From Flaccisagitta enflata (lineage: Eukaryota > Chaetognatha > Sagittoidea > Aphragmophora), in NCBI GenBank assembly GCA_965153355.1, contig OZ231128.1, forward strand, positions 21,018,001-21,082,000: DNA of 64,000 nucleotides, written 5' to 3'. Under the pieces are notes generated by a model, which had not been told where the DNA came from, searched no databases, and saw only the letters and a program-made list of their open reading frames with translations. Shown here piece by piece: positions 22,224 to 37,200 of this stretch. Made by a program: the position numbers and the translations under genes. Positions within the stretch are counted from its first letter, which is position 1. The number at the start of each line of letters is the position of its first letter.

Positions 22224-25200
22224 GGGGGCACCTCACATTTTTTCAAAAACTATTCTGGAACAATAAAAAACTGAAAAAATGAGACTTTGGAAAAGTGAAA
22301 AACCAAATCAGGGCCATTTGGTAGGTATATCATAGCCTACACAAGTCAGAAATAGCTTGAAAAACACTCATTTTGACCACATTTGGCGATAGTCCATTTT
22401 AAGCAAAAATGAGGGTTTTTATAGTGGATTTTTCTCAAATTTCAGGTATTTTTGAAGGATTTTAGGGTATTTTCATCTTGTTTACATGTTTATATGCCAA
22501 TCTAACAAAAAAATTGACAAACAAGCTGAAAATTACAAATCTGACACTAACAAGATACTCTTATAAGGGGGGAGACAATAACCCGAGTCTAAAATATAAA
22601 GGGATTTTCTAGGATTTTCAAAGTCGCATCACGACTGTAAAAATGCAAGCACCTGGCTGATTTTTGGTATATACCCTCCTTGACTATTGTACTTTGATAA
22701 AAAAAAAAGATTAGGGGCTGAAATGCCTCCAAAGGAACCAGTTTACCACCCACACCTACCACCACATCCTCGATTATGACCTTTTTAGGGCTCAACAACC
22801 AAAAATCTAATTTCAATATGTTGAAAAAATGAATTTTCCTGGGGTGTCCTGTACTTGGGTACTGCTCATTTGGTGTCTCTGAAGGGATTTAGGCTAAAAA
22901 AATCAAAATCCAAGAGTTTGTTTTCTCACAATATTGTCCACAAGCAAACTCCACCTATTTTTGACTAATTTGCTTTTATAATTCATCCTACCCAAATTTG
23001 AGGTTTTGACACCCTTATCCATCCATCTCAGTCCAAAAATCATTTTGATCTATCCCTGAGCATTTCATCTTAGGGGCCTACTAAAACCTTACCACCCTAC
23101 TATACCTCTGGGCTCACAATAACATCTTTTGTTTAGTAGTTCCTACCCTGTGACAAGAAGAGGTCGCAAGGGGTGTTGTCTCCCGCCTTATTAGAGGGGG
23201 GCACCTCACATTTTTTCAAAAACTATTCTGGAACAATAAAAAACTGAAAAAATGAGACTTTGGAAAAGTGAAAAACCAAATCAGGGCCATTTGGTAGGTA
23301 TATCATAGCCTACACAAGTCAGAAATAGCTTGAAAAACACTCATTTTGACCACATTTGGCGATAGTCCATTTTAAGCAAAAATGAGGGTTTTTATAGTGG
23401 ATTTTTCTCAAATTTCAGGTATTTTTGAAGGATTTTAGGGTATTTTCATCTTGTTTACATGTTTATATGCCAATCTAACAAAAAAAATTGACAAACAAGC
23501 TGAAAATTACAAATCTGACACTAACAAGATACTCTTATAAGGGGGGAGACAATAACCCGAGTCTGAAATATAAAGGGATTTTCTAGGATTTTCAAAGTCG
23601 CATCACGACTGTAAAAATGCAAGCACCTGGCTGATTTTTGGTATATACCCTCCTTGACTATTGTACTTTGATAAAAAAAAAAGATTAGGGGCTGAAATGC
23701 CTCCAAAGGAACCAGTTTACCACCCACACCTACCACCACATCCTCGATTATGACCTTTTTAGGGCTCAACAACCAAAAATCTAATTTCAATATGTTGAAA
23801 AAATGAATTTTCCTGGGGTGTCCTGTACTTGGGTACTGCTCATTGGGTGTCTCTGAAGGGATTTAGGCTAAAAAAATCAAAATCCAAGAGTTTGTTTTCT
23901 CACAATATTGTCCACAAGCAAACTCCACCTATTTTTGACTAATTTGCTTTTATAATTCATCCTACCCAAATTTGAGGTTTTGACACCCTTATCCATTCAT
24001 CTCAGTCCAAAAATCATTTTGATCTATCCCTGAGCATTTCATCTTAGGGGCCTACTAAAACCTAACCACCCTACTATACCTCTGGGCTCACAATAACATC
24101 TTTTGTTTAGTAGTTCCTACCCTGTGACGAGAAGAGGTCGCAAGGGGTGTTGTCTCCCGCCTTATTAGAGGGGGGCACCTCACATTTTTTCAAAAACTAT
24201 TCTGGAACAATAAAAAACTGAAAAAATGAGACTTTGGAAAAGTGAAAAACCAAATCAGGGCCATTTGGTAGGTATATCATAGCCTACACAAGTCAGAAAT
24301 AGCTTGAAAAACACTCATTTTGACCACATTTGGCGATAGTCCATTTTAAGCAAAAATGAGGGTTTTTATAGTGGATTTTTCTCAAATTTCAGGTATTTTT
24401 GAAGGATTTTAGGGTATTTTCATCTTGTTTACATGTTTATATGCCAATCTAACAAAAAAATTGACAAACAAGCTGAAAATTACAAATCTGACACTAACAA
24501 GATACTCTTATAAGGGGGGAGACAATAACCCGAGTCTAAAATATAAAGGGATTTTCTAGGATTTTCAAAGTCGCATCACGACTGTAAAAATGCAAGCACC
24601 TGGCTGATTTTTGGTATATACCCTCCTTGACTATTGTACTTTGATAAAAAAAAAAGATTAGAGGCTGAAATGCCTCCAAAGGAACCAGTTTACCACCCAC
24701 ACCTACCACCACATCCTCGATTATGACCTTTTTAGGGCTCAACAACCAAAAATCTAATTTCAATATGTTGAAAAAATGAATTTTCCTGGGGTGTCCTGTA
24801 CTTGGGTACTGCTCATTGGGTGTCTCTGAAGGGATTTAGGCTAAAAAAATCAAAATCCAAGAGTTTGTTTTCTCACAATATTGTCCACAAACTCCACCTA
24901 TTTTTGACTAATTTGCTTTTATAATTCATCCTACCCAAATTTGAGGTTTTGACACCCTTATCCATTCATCTCAGTCCAAAAATCATTTTGATCTATCCCT
25001 GAGCATTTCATCTTAGGGGCCTACTAAAACCTTACCACCCTACTATACCTCTGGGCTCACAATAACATCTTTTGTTTAGTAGTTCCTACCCTGTGACGAG
25101 AAGAGGTCGCAAGGGGTGTTGTCTCCCGCCTTATTAGAGGGGGGCACCTCACATTTTTTCAAAAACTATTCTGGAACAATAAAAAACTGAAAAAATGAGA

Positions 25201-28200
25201 CTTTGGAAAAGTGAAAAACCAAATCAGGGCCATTTGGTAGGTATATCATAGCCTACACAAGTCAGAAATAGCTTGAAAAACACTCATTTTGACCACATTT
25301 GGCGATAGTCCATTTTAAGCAAAAATGAGGGTTTTTATAGTGGATTTTTCTCAAATTTCAGGTATTTTTGGAGGATTTTAGGGTATTTTCATCTTGTTTA
25401 CATGTTTATATGCTAATCTAACAAAAAAATTGACAAACAAGCTGAAAATTACAAATCTGACACTAGCAAGATACTCTTATAAGGGGGGAGACAATAACCC
25501 GAGTCTAAAATATAAAGGGATTTTCTAGGATTTTCAAAGTCGCATCACGACTGTAAAAATGCAAGCACCTGGCTGATTTTTGGTATATACCCTCCTTGAC
25601 TATTGTACTTTGATAAGAAAAAAAGATTAGGGGCTGAAATGCCTCCAAAGGAACCAGTTTACCACCCACACCTACCACCACATCCTCGATTATGACCTTT
25701 TTAGGGCTCAACAACCAAAAATCTAATTTCAATATGTTGAAAAAATGAATTTTCCTGGGGTGTCCTGTACTTGGGTAGTGCTCATTGGATGTCTCTGAAG
25801 GGATTTAGGCTAAAAAAATCAAAATCCAAGAGTTTGTTTTCTCACAATATTGTCCACAAGCAAACTCCACCTATTTTTGACTAATTTGCTTTTATACTTC
25901 ATCCTACCCAAATTTGAGGTTTTGACACCCTTATCCATTCATCTCAGTCCAAAATCATTTTGATCTATCCCTGAGCATTTCATCTTAGGGGCCTACTAAA
26001 ACCTACCACCCTACTATACCTCTGGGCTCACAATAACATCTTTTGTTTAGTAGTTCCTACCCTGTGACGAGAAGAGGTCGCAAGTGTGTTGTCTCCCGCC
26101 TTATTAGAGGGGGGCACCTCACATTTTTCACAAAAAACTATTCTGGAACAATAAAAAACTGAAAAAATGAGACTTTGGAAAAGTGAAAAACCAAATCAGG
26201 GCCATTTGGTAGGTATATCATAGCCTACTCAAGTCAGAAATAGCTTGAAAAACACTCATTTTGACCACATTTGGCGATAGTCCATTTTAAGCAAAAATGA
26301 GGGTTTTTATAGTGGATTTTTCTCAAATTTCAGGTATTTTTGAAGGATTTTAGGGTATTTTCATCTTGTTTACATGTTTATATGCCAATCTAACAAAAAA
26401 ATTGACAAACAAGCTGAAAATTACAAATCTGACACTAACAAGATACTCTTATAAGGGGGGAGACAATAACCCGAGTCTAAAATATAAAGGGATTTTCTAG
26501 GATTTTCAAAGTCGCATCACGACTGTAAAAATGCAAACACCTGGCTGATTTTTGGTATATACCCTCCTTGACTATTGTACTTTGATAAGAAAAAAATTAG
26601 AGGCTGAAATGCCTCCAAAGGAACCAGTTTACCACCCACACCTACCACCACATCCTCGATTATGACCTTTTTAGGGCTCAACAACCAAAAATCTAATTTC
26701 AATATGTTGAAAAAATGAATTTTCCTGGGGTGTCCTGTACTTGGGTACTGCTCATTGGATGTCTCTGAAGGGATTTAGGCTAAAAAAATCAAAATCCAAG
26801 AGTTTGTTTTCTCACAATATTGTCCACAAGCAAACTCCACCTATTTTTGACTAATTTGCTTTTATAATTCATCCTACCCAAATTTGAGGTTTTGACACCC
26901 TTATCCATCCATCTCAGTCCAAAAATCATTTTGATCTATCCCTAAGCATTTCATCTTAGGGGCCTACTAAAACTTAACCACCCTACTATACCTCTGGGCT
27001 CACAATAACATCTTTTGTTAGTAGTTCCTACCCTGTGACGAGAAGAGGTCGCAAGGGGTATTGTCTCCCGCCTTATTAGAGGGGGGCACCTCACGTTTTT
27101 TCAAAAACTCTTCTGGAACAATAAAAAACTGAAAAATGAGACTTTAAAAAAGTGAAAAACCAAATCAGGGCCATTTGGTAGGTATATCATAGCCTACACA
27201 AGTCAGAAATAGCTTGAAAAACACTCATTTTGACCACATTTGGCGATAGTCCATTTTAAGCAAAAATGAGGGTTTTTATAGTGGATTTTTCTCCAATTTC
27301 AGGTATTTTTTGAAGATTTTAGGGTATTTTCTTCTTGTTTACATGTTTATATATTAATCTAACAAAAAAATTGACAAACAAGCTGAAAATTACAAATCTG
27401 ATACTAACAAGATACTCTTATAAGGGGGGAGACAATAACCCGAGTCTAAAATATAAAGGGATTTTCTGAATTTTTCAAAGTCGCATCACGACTGTAAAAA
27501 TGCAAGCACCTGGCTGATTTTTGGTATATACCCTCCTTGACTATTGTACTTTGATAGAAAAAAATTTAGGGGCTGAAATGCCTCCAAAGGAACCAGTTTA
27601 CCACCCACACCTACCACCACATCCTCGATGATGACCTTTTGAGGGCTCAACAACCAAAAATCTAATTTCAATATGTTGAAAAAATGAATTTTCCTGGGGT
27701 GTCCTGTACTTGGGTACTGCTCATTGGGTGTCTCTGAAGGGATTTAGGCTAAAAAAATCAAAATCCAAGAGTTTGTTTTTCACAATATTGTCCACAAGCA
27801 AACTCCACCTATTTTGACTAATTTGCTTTTATAATTCATCCACCCAATTTTGAGGTTTTGACACCCTTATCCATTCATCTCAGTCCAAAAATCATTTGAT
27901 CTATCCCTGAGCATTTCATCTTAGGGCCCCTAAACCTAACCACCCTACTATACCTCTGGGCTCACAATAACATCTTTTGTTTAGTAGTTCCTACCCTGTG
28001 ACGAGAAGAGGTCGCAAGGGGTGTTGTCTCCCGCCTTATTAGAGGGGGGCACCTCACATTTTTTCAAAAACTATTCTGGAACAATAAAAAACTGAAAAAA
28101 TGAGACTTTGGAAAAGTGAAAAACCAAATCAGGGCCATTTGGTAGGTATATCATAGCCTACACAAGTCAGAAATAGCTTGAAAAACACTCATTTTGACCA

Positions 28201-31200
28201 CATTTGGCGATAGTCCATTTTAAGCAAAAATGAGGGTTTTTATAGTGGATTTTTCTCAAATTTCAGGTATTTTTGAAGGATTTTAGGGTATTTTCATCTT
28301 GTTTACATGTTTATATGCCAATCTAACAAAAAAAATTGACAAACAAGCTGAAAATTACAAATCTGACACTAACAAGATACTCTTATAAGGGGGGAGACAA
28401 TAACCCGAGTCTGAAATATAAAGGGATTTTCTAGGATTTTCAAAGTCGCATCACGACTGTAAAAATGCAAGCACCTAATGATTTTAGTATCTACCCTCCT
28501 TGAGCTATTGCTGATAAGATTAGGGCTGAAATGCCTCAGCAACCAGTTTACCACCCACACCTACCACCACATCCTCGATTATGACCTTTTTAGGGCTCAA
28601 CAACCAAAAATCTAATTTCAATATGTTGAAAAAATGAATTTTCCTGGGGTGTCCTGTACTTGGGTACTGCTCATTGGGTGTCTCTGAAGGGATTTAGGCT
28701 AAAAAAATCAAAATCCAAGAGTTTGTTTTCTCACAATATTGTCCACAAGCAAACTCCACCTATTTTTGACTAATTTGCTTTTATAATTCATCCTACCCAA
28801 ATTTGAGGTTTTGACACCCTTATCCATCCATCTCAGTCCAAAAATCATTTTGATCTATCCCTAAGCATTTCATCTTAGGGGCCTACTAAAACCTAACCAC
28901 CCTACTATACCTCTGGGCTCACAATAACATCTTTTGTTTGGTAGTTCCTACCCTGTGACAAGAAGAGGTCGCAAGGGGTGTTGTCTCTTATTAGAGGGGG
29001 GCACCTCACATTTTTTCAAAAACTATTCTGGAACAATAAAAAACTGAAAAAATGAGACTTTGGAAAAGTGAAAAACCAAATCAGGGCCATTTGGTAGGTA
29101 TATCATAGCCTACACAAGTCAGAAATAGCTTGAAAAACACTCATTTGACCATACATTTGTGATAGTCCATTTTAAGCAAAAATGAGGGTTTTTATAGTGT
29201 GGATTTTTCTCAAATTTCAGGTATTTTTGAAGGATTTTAGGGTATTTTCATCTTGTTTACATGTTTATATGCCAATCTAACAAAAAAATTGACAAACAAG
29301 CTGAAAATTACAAATCTGACACTAACAAGATACTCTTATAAGGGGGGAGACAATAACCTGAGTCTAAAATATAAAGGGATTTTCTAGGATTTTCAAAGTC
29401 GCATCACGACTGTAAAAATGCAAGCACCTGGCTGATTTTTGGTATATACCCTCCTTGACTATTGTACTTTGATAAAAAAAAAAGATTAGAGGCTGAAATG
29501 CCTCCAAAGGAACCAGTTTACCACCCACACCTACCACCACATCCTCGATTATGACCTTTTAAGGGCTCAACAACCAAAAATCTAACTTCAATATGTTGAA
29601 AAAATGAATTTTCCTGGGGTGTCCTGTACTTGGGTACTGCTCATTGGTGTCTCTGAAGGGATTTAGCTAAAAATCAAAATCCAAGAGTTTGTTTTCTCAC
29701 AATATTGTCCACAAGCAAACTCCACCTATTTTTGACTAATTTGCTTTTATAATTCATCCTACCCAAATTTGAGGTTTTGACACCCTTATCCATCCATCTC
29801 AGTCCAAAAATCATTTTGATCTATCCCTAAGCATTTCATCTTAGAGGCCTACTAAAACCTTACCACCCTACTATACCTCTGGGCTCACAATAACATCTTT
29901 TGTTTAGTAGTTCCTACCCTGTGACGAGAAGAGGTCGCAAGGGGTATTGTCTCCCTCCTATTAGAGGGGGGCACCTCACATTTTTTCAAAAACTATTCTG
30001 GAACAATAAAAAACTGAAAAATGAGACTTTGGAAAAGTGAAAAACCAAATCAGGGCCATTTGGTAGGTATATCATAGCCTACACAAGTCAGAAATAGCTT
30101 GAAAAACACTCATTTTGACCACATTTGGCGATAGTCCATCTTAAGCAAAAATGAGGGTTTTTATAGTGGATTTTTCTCAAATTTCAGGTATTTTTGGAGG
30201 ATTTTAGGGTATTTTCATCTTGTTTACATGTTTATATGCTAATCTAACAAAAAAATTGACAAACAAGCTGAAAATTACAAATCTGATACTAGCAAGATAC
30301 TCTTATAAGGGGGGAGACAATAACCTGAGTCTAAAATATAAAGGGATTTTCTAGGATTTTCAAAGTCGCATCACGACTGTAAAAATGCAAGCACCTGGCT
30401 GATTTTTGGTATATACCCTCCTTGACTATTGTACTTTGATAAAAAAAAAAGATTAGGGGCTGAAATGCCTCCAAAGGAACCAGTTTACCACCCACACCTA
30501 CCACCACATCTCTAATATGACCTTTTAGGGCTCAACAACCAAAAATCTAATTTCAATATGTTGAAAAATGAATTTTCCTGGGATGTCCTGTACTTGGGTA
30601 CTGCTCATTGGGTGTCTCTGAAGGGATTTAGGCTAAAAAATCAAAATCCAAGAGTTTGTTTTCTCTAATATTGTCCTAAATAAACTCCTATTTTGACTAA
30701 TTTGCTTTTATAATTCATCCTACAAATTTGAGTTTTGACACCTTATCCATCCATCTCAGTCCAAAAATCATTTTGATCTATCCCTGAGCATTTCATCTTA
30801 GGGGCCTACTAAAACCTTACCACCCTACTATACCTCTGGGCTCACAATATCATCTTTTGTTTTGTAGTTTCTACTCTGTGACGAGAAGAGGTCGCAAGGG
30901 GTGTTGTCTCCCGCCTTATTAGAGGGGGGCACCTCACATTTTTCAAAAACTATTCTGGAACAATAAAAAACTGAAAAAATGAGACTTTAGAAAAGTGAAA
31001 AACCAAATCAGGGCCATTTGGTAGGTATATCATAGCCTACACAAGTCAGAAATAGCTTGAAAAACACTCATTTTGACCACATTTGGCGATAGTCCATTTT
31101 AAGCAAAAATGAGGGTTTTTATGGTGGGCTTTTCTCAAATTTCAGGTATTTTTGAAGGATTTTAGGGTATTTTCATCTTGTTTACATGTTTCTATGCCAA

Positions 31201-34200
31201 TCTAACAAAAAAATTGACAAACAAGCTGAAAATTACAAATCTGACACTAACAAGATACTCTTATAAGGGGGGAGACAATAACCCGAGTCTAAAATATAAA
31301 GGGATTTTCTAGGATTTTCAAAGTCGCATCACGACTGTAAAAATGCAAGCACCTGGCTGATTTTTGGTATATACCCTCCTTGACTATTGTACTTTGATAA
31401 AAAAAAAAGATTAGGGCTGAAATGCCTCCAAAGGAACCAGTTTACCACCCACACCTACCACCACATCCTCGATTATGACCTTTTAGGGCTCAACAACCAA
31501 AAATCTAACTTCAATATGTTGAAAAAATGAATTTTCCTGGGGTGTCCTGTACTTGGGTACTGCTCATTGGGTGTCTCTGAAGGGATTTAGGCTAAAAAAA
31601 TCAAAATCCAAGAGTTTGTTTTCTCTCAATATTGTCCACAAGCAAACTCCACCTATTTTTGACTAATTTGCTTTTATAATTCATCCTACCCAAATTTGAG
31701 GTTTTGACACCCTTATCCATCCATCTCAGTCCAAAAATCATTTTGATCTATCCCTAAGCATTTCCTCTTAGGGGCCTACTAAAACCTAACCACCCTACTA
31801 TACCTCTGGGCTCACAATAACATCTTTTGTTTAGTAGTTCCTACCCTGTGACGAGAAGAGGTCGCAAGAGGTGTTGTCTCCCGCCTTATAGAGGGGGGCA
31901 CCTCACATTTTTCAAAAACTATTCTGGAACAATAAAAAACTGAAAAAATGAGACTTTGGAAAAGTGAAAAAACAAATCAGGGCCATTTGGTAGGTATATC
32001 ATAGCCTACACAAGTCAGAAATAGCTTGAAAAACACTCATTTTGCCACATTTTTGGCGATAGTCCATTTTAAGCAAAAATGAGGGTTTTTATAGTGGATT
32101 TTTCTCAAATTTCAGGTATTTTTGAAGGATTTTAGGGTATTTTCATCTTGTTTACATGTTTATATGCTAATCTAACAAAAAAATTGACAAACAAGCTGAA
32201 AATTACAAATCTGACACTAACAAGATACTCTTATAAGGGGGGAGACAATAACCCGAGTCTAAAATATAAAGGGATTTTCTAGGATTTTCAAAGTCGCATC
32301 ACGACTGTAAAAATGCAAGCACCTGGCTGATTTTTGGTATATACCCTCCTTGACTATTGTACTTTGATAAGATTAGAGGCTGAAATGCCTCCAAAGGAAC
32401 CAGTTACCACCCACACCTACCACCACATCCTCGATTATGACCTTTCAGGGCTCAACAACCAAAAATCTAATTTCAATATGTTGAAAAAATGAATTTTCCT
32501 GGGGTGTCCTGTACTTGGGTACTGCTCATTGGATGTCTCTGAAGGGATTTAGGCTAAAAAAATCAAAATCCATGAGTTTGTTTTCTCACAATATTGTCCA
32601 CAAGCAAACTCCACCTATTTTTGACTAATTTGCTTTTTTAAATCATCCTAAATTTGAGGTTTTGACACCCTTATCCATCCATCTCAGTCCAAAAATCATT
32701 TTGATCTATCCCTGAGCATTTCATCTTGGGATTACTAAAACCTTACCACCCTACTATACCTCTGGGCTCACAATAACATCTTTTGTTTAGTAGTTCCTAC
32801 CCTGACGAGAAGAGGTCGCAAGTGTTGTCTCCCGCCTTATTAGAGGGGGGCACCTCACATTTTTCAAAAACTATTCTGGAACAATAAAAAACTGAAAAAA
32901 TGAGACTTTGGAATAGTAAAAAACCAAATCAGGGCCATTTAGTAGGTATGTCATAGCCTACACAAGTCAGAAATAGCTTGAAAAACACTCATTTTGACTA
33001 CATTTGGCGATAGTCCATTTTAAGCAAAAATGAGGGTTTTTATAGTGGATTTTTCTCAAATTTCAGGTATTTTTGAGGATTTTAGGGTATTTTCATCTTG
33101 TTTACATGTTTTTATGCTAATCTAACAAAAAAAGCAAACAAGCTGAAAATTACAAATCTGATACTTCAAGATACTCTTATAAGGGAGACACAACCCAGTC
33201 TAAATATAAAGGGATTTTCTAGGATTTTCAAAGTCGCATCACGACTGTAAAAATGCAAGCACCTGGCTGATTTTTGGTATATACCCTCCTTGACTATTGT
33301 ACTTTGATAAAAAAAAAGATTAGAGGCTGAAATGCCTCCAAAGGAACCAGTTTACCACCCACACCTACCACCACATCCTCGAATTATGTCCTTTTGAGCT
33401 CAACAACCAAAAATCTAACTTCAATATGTTGAAAAAGAATTTTCCTGGGGTGTCCTGTACTTGGGTACTGCTCATTGGTGTCTCTGAAGGTTTAGGCTAA
33501 AAAAATCAAAATCCAAGAGTTTGTTTTCTCACAATATTGTCCACAAGCAAACTCCACCTATTTTTGACTAATTTGCTTTTATAATTCATCCTACCCAAAT
33601 TTGAGGTTTTGACACCCTTATCCATTCATCTCAGTCCAAAAATCATTTTGATCTATCTGAGCATTTCATCTTAGGGGCCTACTAAAACCTACCACCCTAC
33701 TATACCTCTGGGCTCACAATAACATCTTTTGTTTTTAGTTTCCTACCCTGTGACGAGAAGAGGTCTGAGGTGTTGTCTCCCTGCTTATTAGAGGGGGGCA
33801 CCTCACATTTTTTCAAAAACTATTCTGGAACAATAAAAAACTGAAAAAATGAGACTTTGGAATAATGAAAAACCAAATCAGGGCCATTTGGTAGGTATAT
33901 CATAGCCTACACAAGTCAGAAATAGCTTGAAAAACACTCATTTTGACCACATTTGGCGATAGTCCATTTTAAGCAAAAATGAGGGTTTTTATAGTGGATT
34001 TTTCTCAAATTTCAGGTATTTTTGGAGGATTTTAGGGTATTTTCATCTTGTTTACATGTTTATATGCTAATCTAACAAAAAAATTGACAAACAAGCTGAA
34101 AATTACAAATCTGATACTAGCAAGATACTCTTATAAGGGGGGAGACAATAACCCGAGTCTAGAATATAAAGGGATTTTCTAGGATTTTCAAAGTCGCATC

Positions 34201-37200
34201 ACGACTGTAAAAATGCAAGCACCTGGATGATTTTTGTTATATACCCTCCTTGACTATTGTACTTTGATAAAAAAAAAGATTAGGGGCTGAAATGCCTCCA
34301 AAGGAACCAGTTTACCACCCACACCTACCACCACATCCTCGATTATGACCTTTTTAGGGCTCAACAACCAAAAATCTAACTTCAATATGTTGAAAAAATG
34401 AATTTTCCTGGGGTGTCCTGTGCTTGGGTACTGCTCATTGGGTGTCTCTGAAGGGATTTAGGCTAAAAAATCAAAATCCAAGAGTTTGTTTTCTCACAAT
34501 ATTGTCCACAAGCAAACTCCACCTATTTTTGACTAATTTGCTTTTATAATTCATCCTACCCAAATTTGAGGTTTGACACCCTTATCCATTCATCTCAGTC
34601 CAAAAATCATTTGATCTATCCCTAAGCATTTCATCTTAGGGGCCTACTAAACCTAACCACCCTACTATACCTCTGGGCTCACAATAACATCTTTTGTTTA
34701 GTAGTTCCTACCCTGTGACGAGAAGAGGTCGCAAGGGGTGTTGTCTCCCGCCTTATTAGAGGGGGGCACCTCACATTTTTTCAAAAACTATTCTGGAACA
34801 ATAAAAAACTGAAAAAATGAGACTTTGGAAAAGTGAAAAACCAAATCAGGGCCATTTGGTAGGTATATCATAGCCTACACGTCAGAAATAGCCTGAAAAA
34901 CACTCATTTTGACCACATTTGGCGATAGTCCATTTTAAGCAAAAATGAGGGTTTTTATAGTGGTTTCTCAAATTTCAGGTATTTTGATTTTAGGGTATTT
35001 TCATCTTGTTTACATGTTTATATGCTAATCTAACAAAAAAAATTGACAAACAAGCTGAAAATTACAAATCTGACACTAACAAGATACTCTTATAAGGGGG
35101 GAGACAATAACCCGAGTCTGAAATATAAAGGGATTTTCTAGGATTTTCAAAGTCGCATCACGACTGTAAAAATGCAAGCACCTGGCTGATTTTGGTATAT
35201 ACCCTCCTTGACTATTGTACTTTGATAAGAAAAAAAGATTAGAGGCTGAAATGCCTCCAAAGGAACCAGTTTACCACCCACACCTACCACCACATCCTCG
35301 ATTATGACCTTTTAGGGCTCAACAACCAAAAATCTAATTTCAATATGTTGAAAAAATGAATTTTCCTGGGGTGTCCTGTCTTGGGTACTGCTCATTGGGT
35401 GTCTCTGAAGGGATTTAGGCTAAAAAAATCAAAATCCAAGAGTTTGTTTTCTCACAATATTGTCCACAAGCAAACTCCACCTATTTTTGACTAATTTGCT
35501 TTTATAATTCATCCTACCCAAATTTGAGGTTTTGACACCCTTATCCATTCATCTCAGTCCAAAAATCATTTTGATCTATCCCTGAGCATTTCATCTTAGG
35601 GGCCTACTAAAACCTAACCACCCTACTATACCTCTGGGCTCACAATAACATCTTTTGTTTAGTAGTTCCTACCCTGTGACGAGAAGAGGTCGCAAGGGGT
35701 GTTGTCTCCCGCCTTATTAGAGGGGGCACCTCACATTTTTTCAAAAACTATTCTGGAACAATAAAAAACTGAAAAAATGAGACTTTGGAAAAGTGAAAAA
35801 CCAAATCAGGGCCATTTGGTAGGTATATCATAGCCTACACAAGTCAGAAATAAGCTTGAAAAACACTCATTTTGACCACATTTGGCGATAGTCCATTTTA
35901 AGCAAAAATGAGGGTTTTTATAGTGGATTTTTCTCAAATTTCAGGTATTTTTGAGGATTTTAGGGTATTTTCATCTTGTTTACATGTTTATATGCCAATC
36001 TAACAAAAAATTGACAAACAAGCTGAAAATTACAAATCTGACACTAGCAAGATACTCTTATAAGGGGGGAGACAATAACCCGAGTCTAAAATATAAAGGG
36101 ATTTTCTAGGATTTTCAAAGTCGCATCACGACTGTAAAAATGCAAGCACCTGGCTGATTTTTGGTATATACCTCCTTGACTATTGTACTTTGATAAGAAA
36201 AAAAAAAGATTAGGGGCTGAAATGCCTCCAAAGGACAGTTTACCACCCACACCTACCACCACATCCTCGATTATGACCTTTTAGGGCTCAACAACCAAAA
36301 ATCTAACTTCAATATGTTGAAAAAATGAATTTTCCTGGGGTGTCCTGTACTTGGGTACTGCTCATTGGGTGTCTCTGAAGGGATTTAGGCTAAAAAAATC
36401 AAAATCCAAGAGTTTGTTTTCTCACAATATTGTCCACAAGCAAACTCCACCTATTTTTGACTAATTTGCTTTTATAATTCATCCTACCCAAATTTGAGGT
36501 TTTGACACCCTTATCCATTCATCTCAGTCCAAAAATCATTTTGATCTATCCCTGAGCATTTCATCTTAGGGGCCTACTAAAACCTTACCACCCTACTATA
36601 CCTCTGGGCTCACAATAACATCTTTTGTTTAGTAGTTCCTACCTGTGACGAGAAAAGAATTCAAAGAGTGTTGTCTCCCGCCTTATTAGAGGGGGCACCT
36701 CACATTTTTTCAAAAACTATTCTGGAACAATAAAAAACTGAAAAAATGAGACTTTGGAAAAGTGAAAAACCAAATCAGGGCAAATCAGGGCCATTTGGTA
36801 GGTATATCATAGCCTACACAAGTCAGAAATAGCTTGAAAAACACTCAATTTGACCATATTTGGTGATAGTCCATTTTAAGCAAAAATGAGGGTTTTTATA
36901 GTGATTTTCTCAAATTTCAGGTATTTTTGAAGGATTTTAGGGTATTTTCATCTTGTTTACATGTTTATATGCCAATCTAACAAAAAAATTGACAAACAAG
37001 CTGAAAATTACAAATCTGATACTAACAAGATACTCTTATAAGGGGGGAGACAATAACCCGAGTCTAAAATATAAAGGGATTTTCTAGGATTTTCAAAGTC
37101 GCATCACAACTGTAAAAATAAACACCTGGCTGATTTTTGGTATATACCCTCATGACTATTGTACTTTGATAAAAAAAAAAAAAAGATTAGAGGCTGAAAT

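Noticed and set aside
21619-28560. Repeated 61-89 codon minus-strand frames in each satellite unit
   Set aside because: They recur only because the unit recurs, are lost in most later units through small deletions, and have no domain or splice context.
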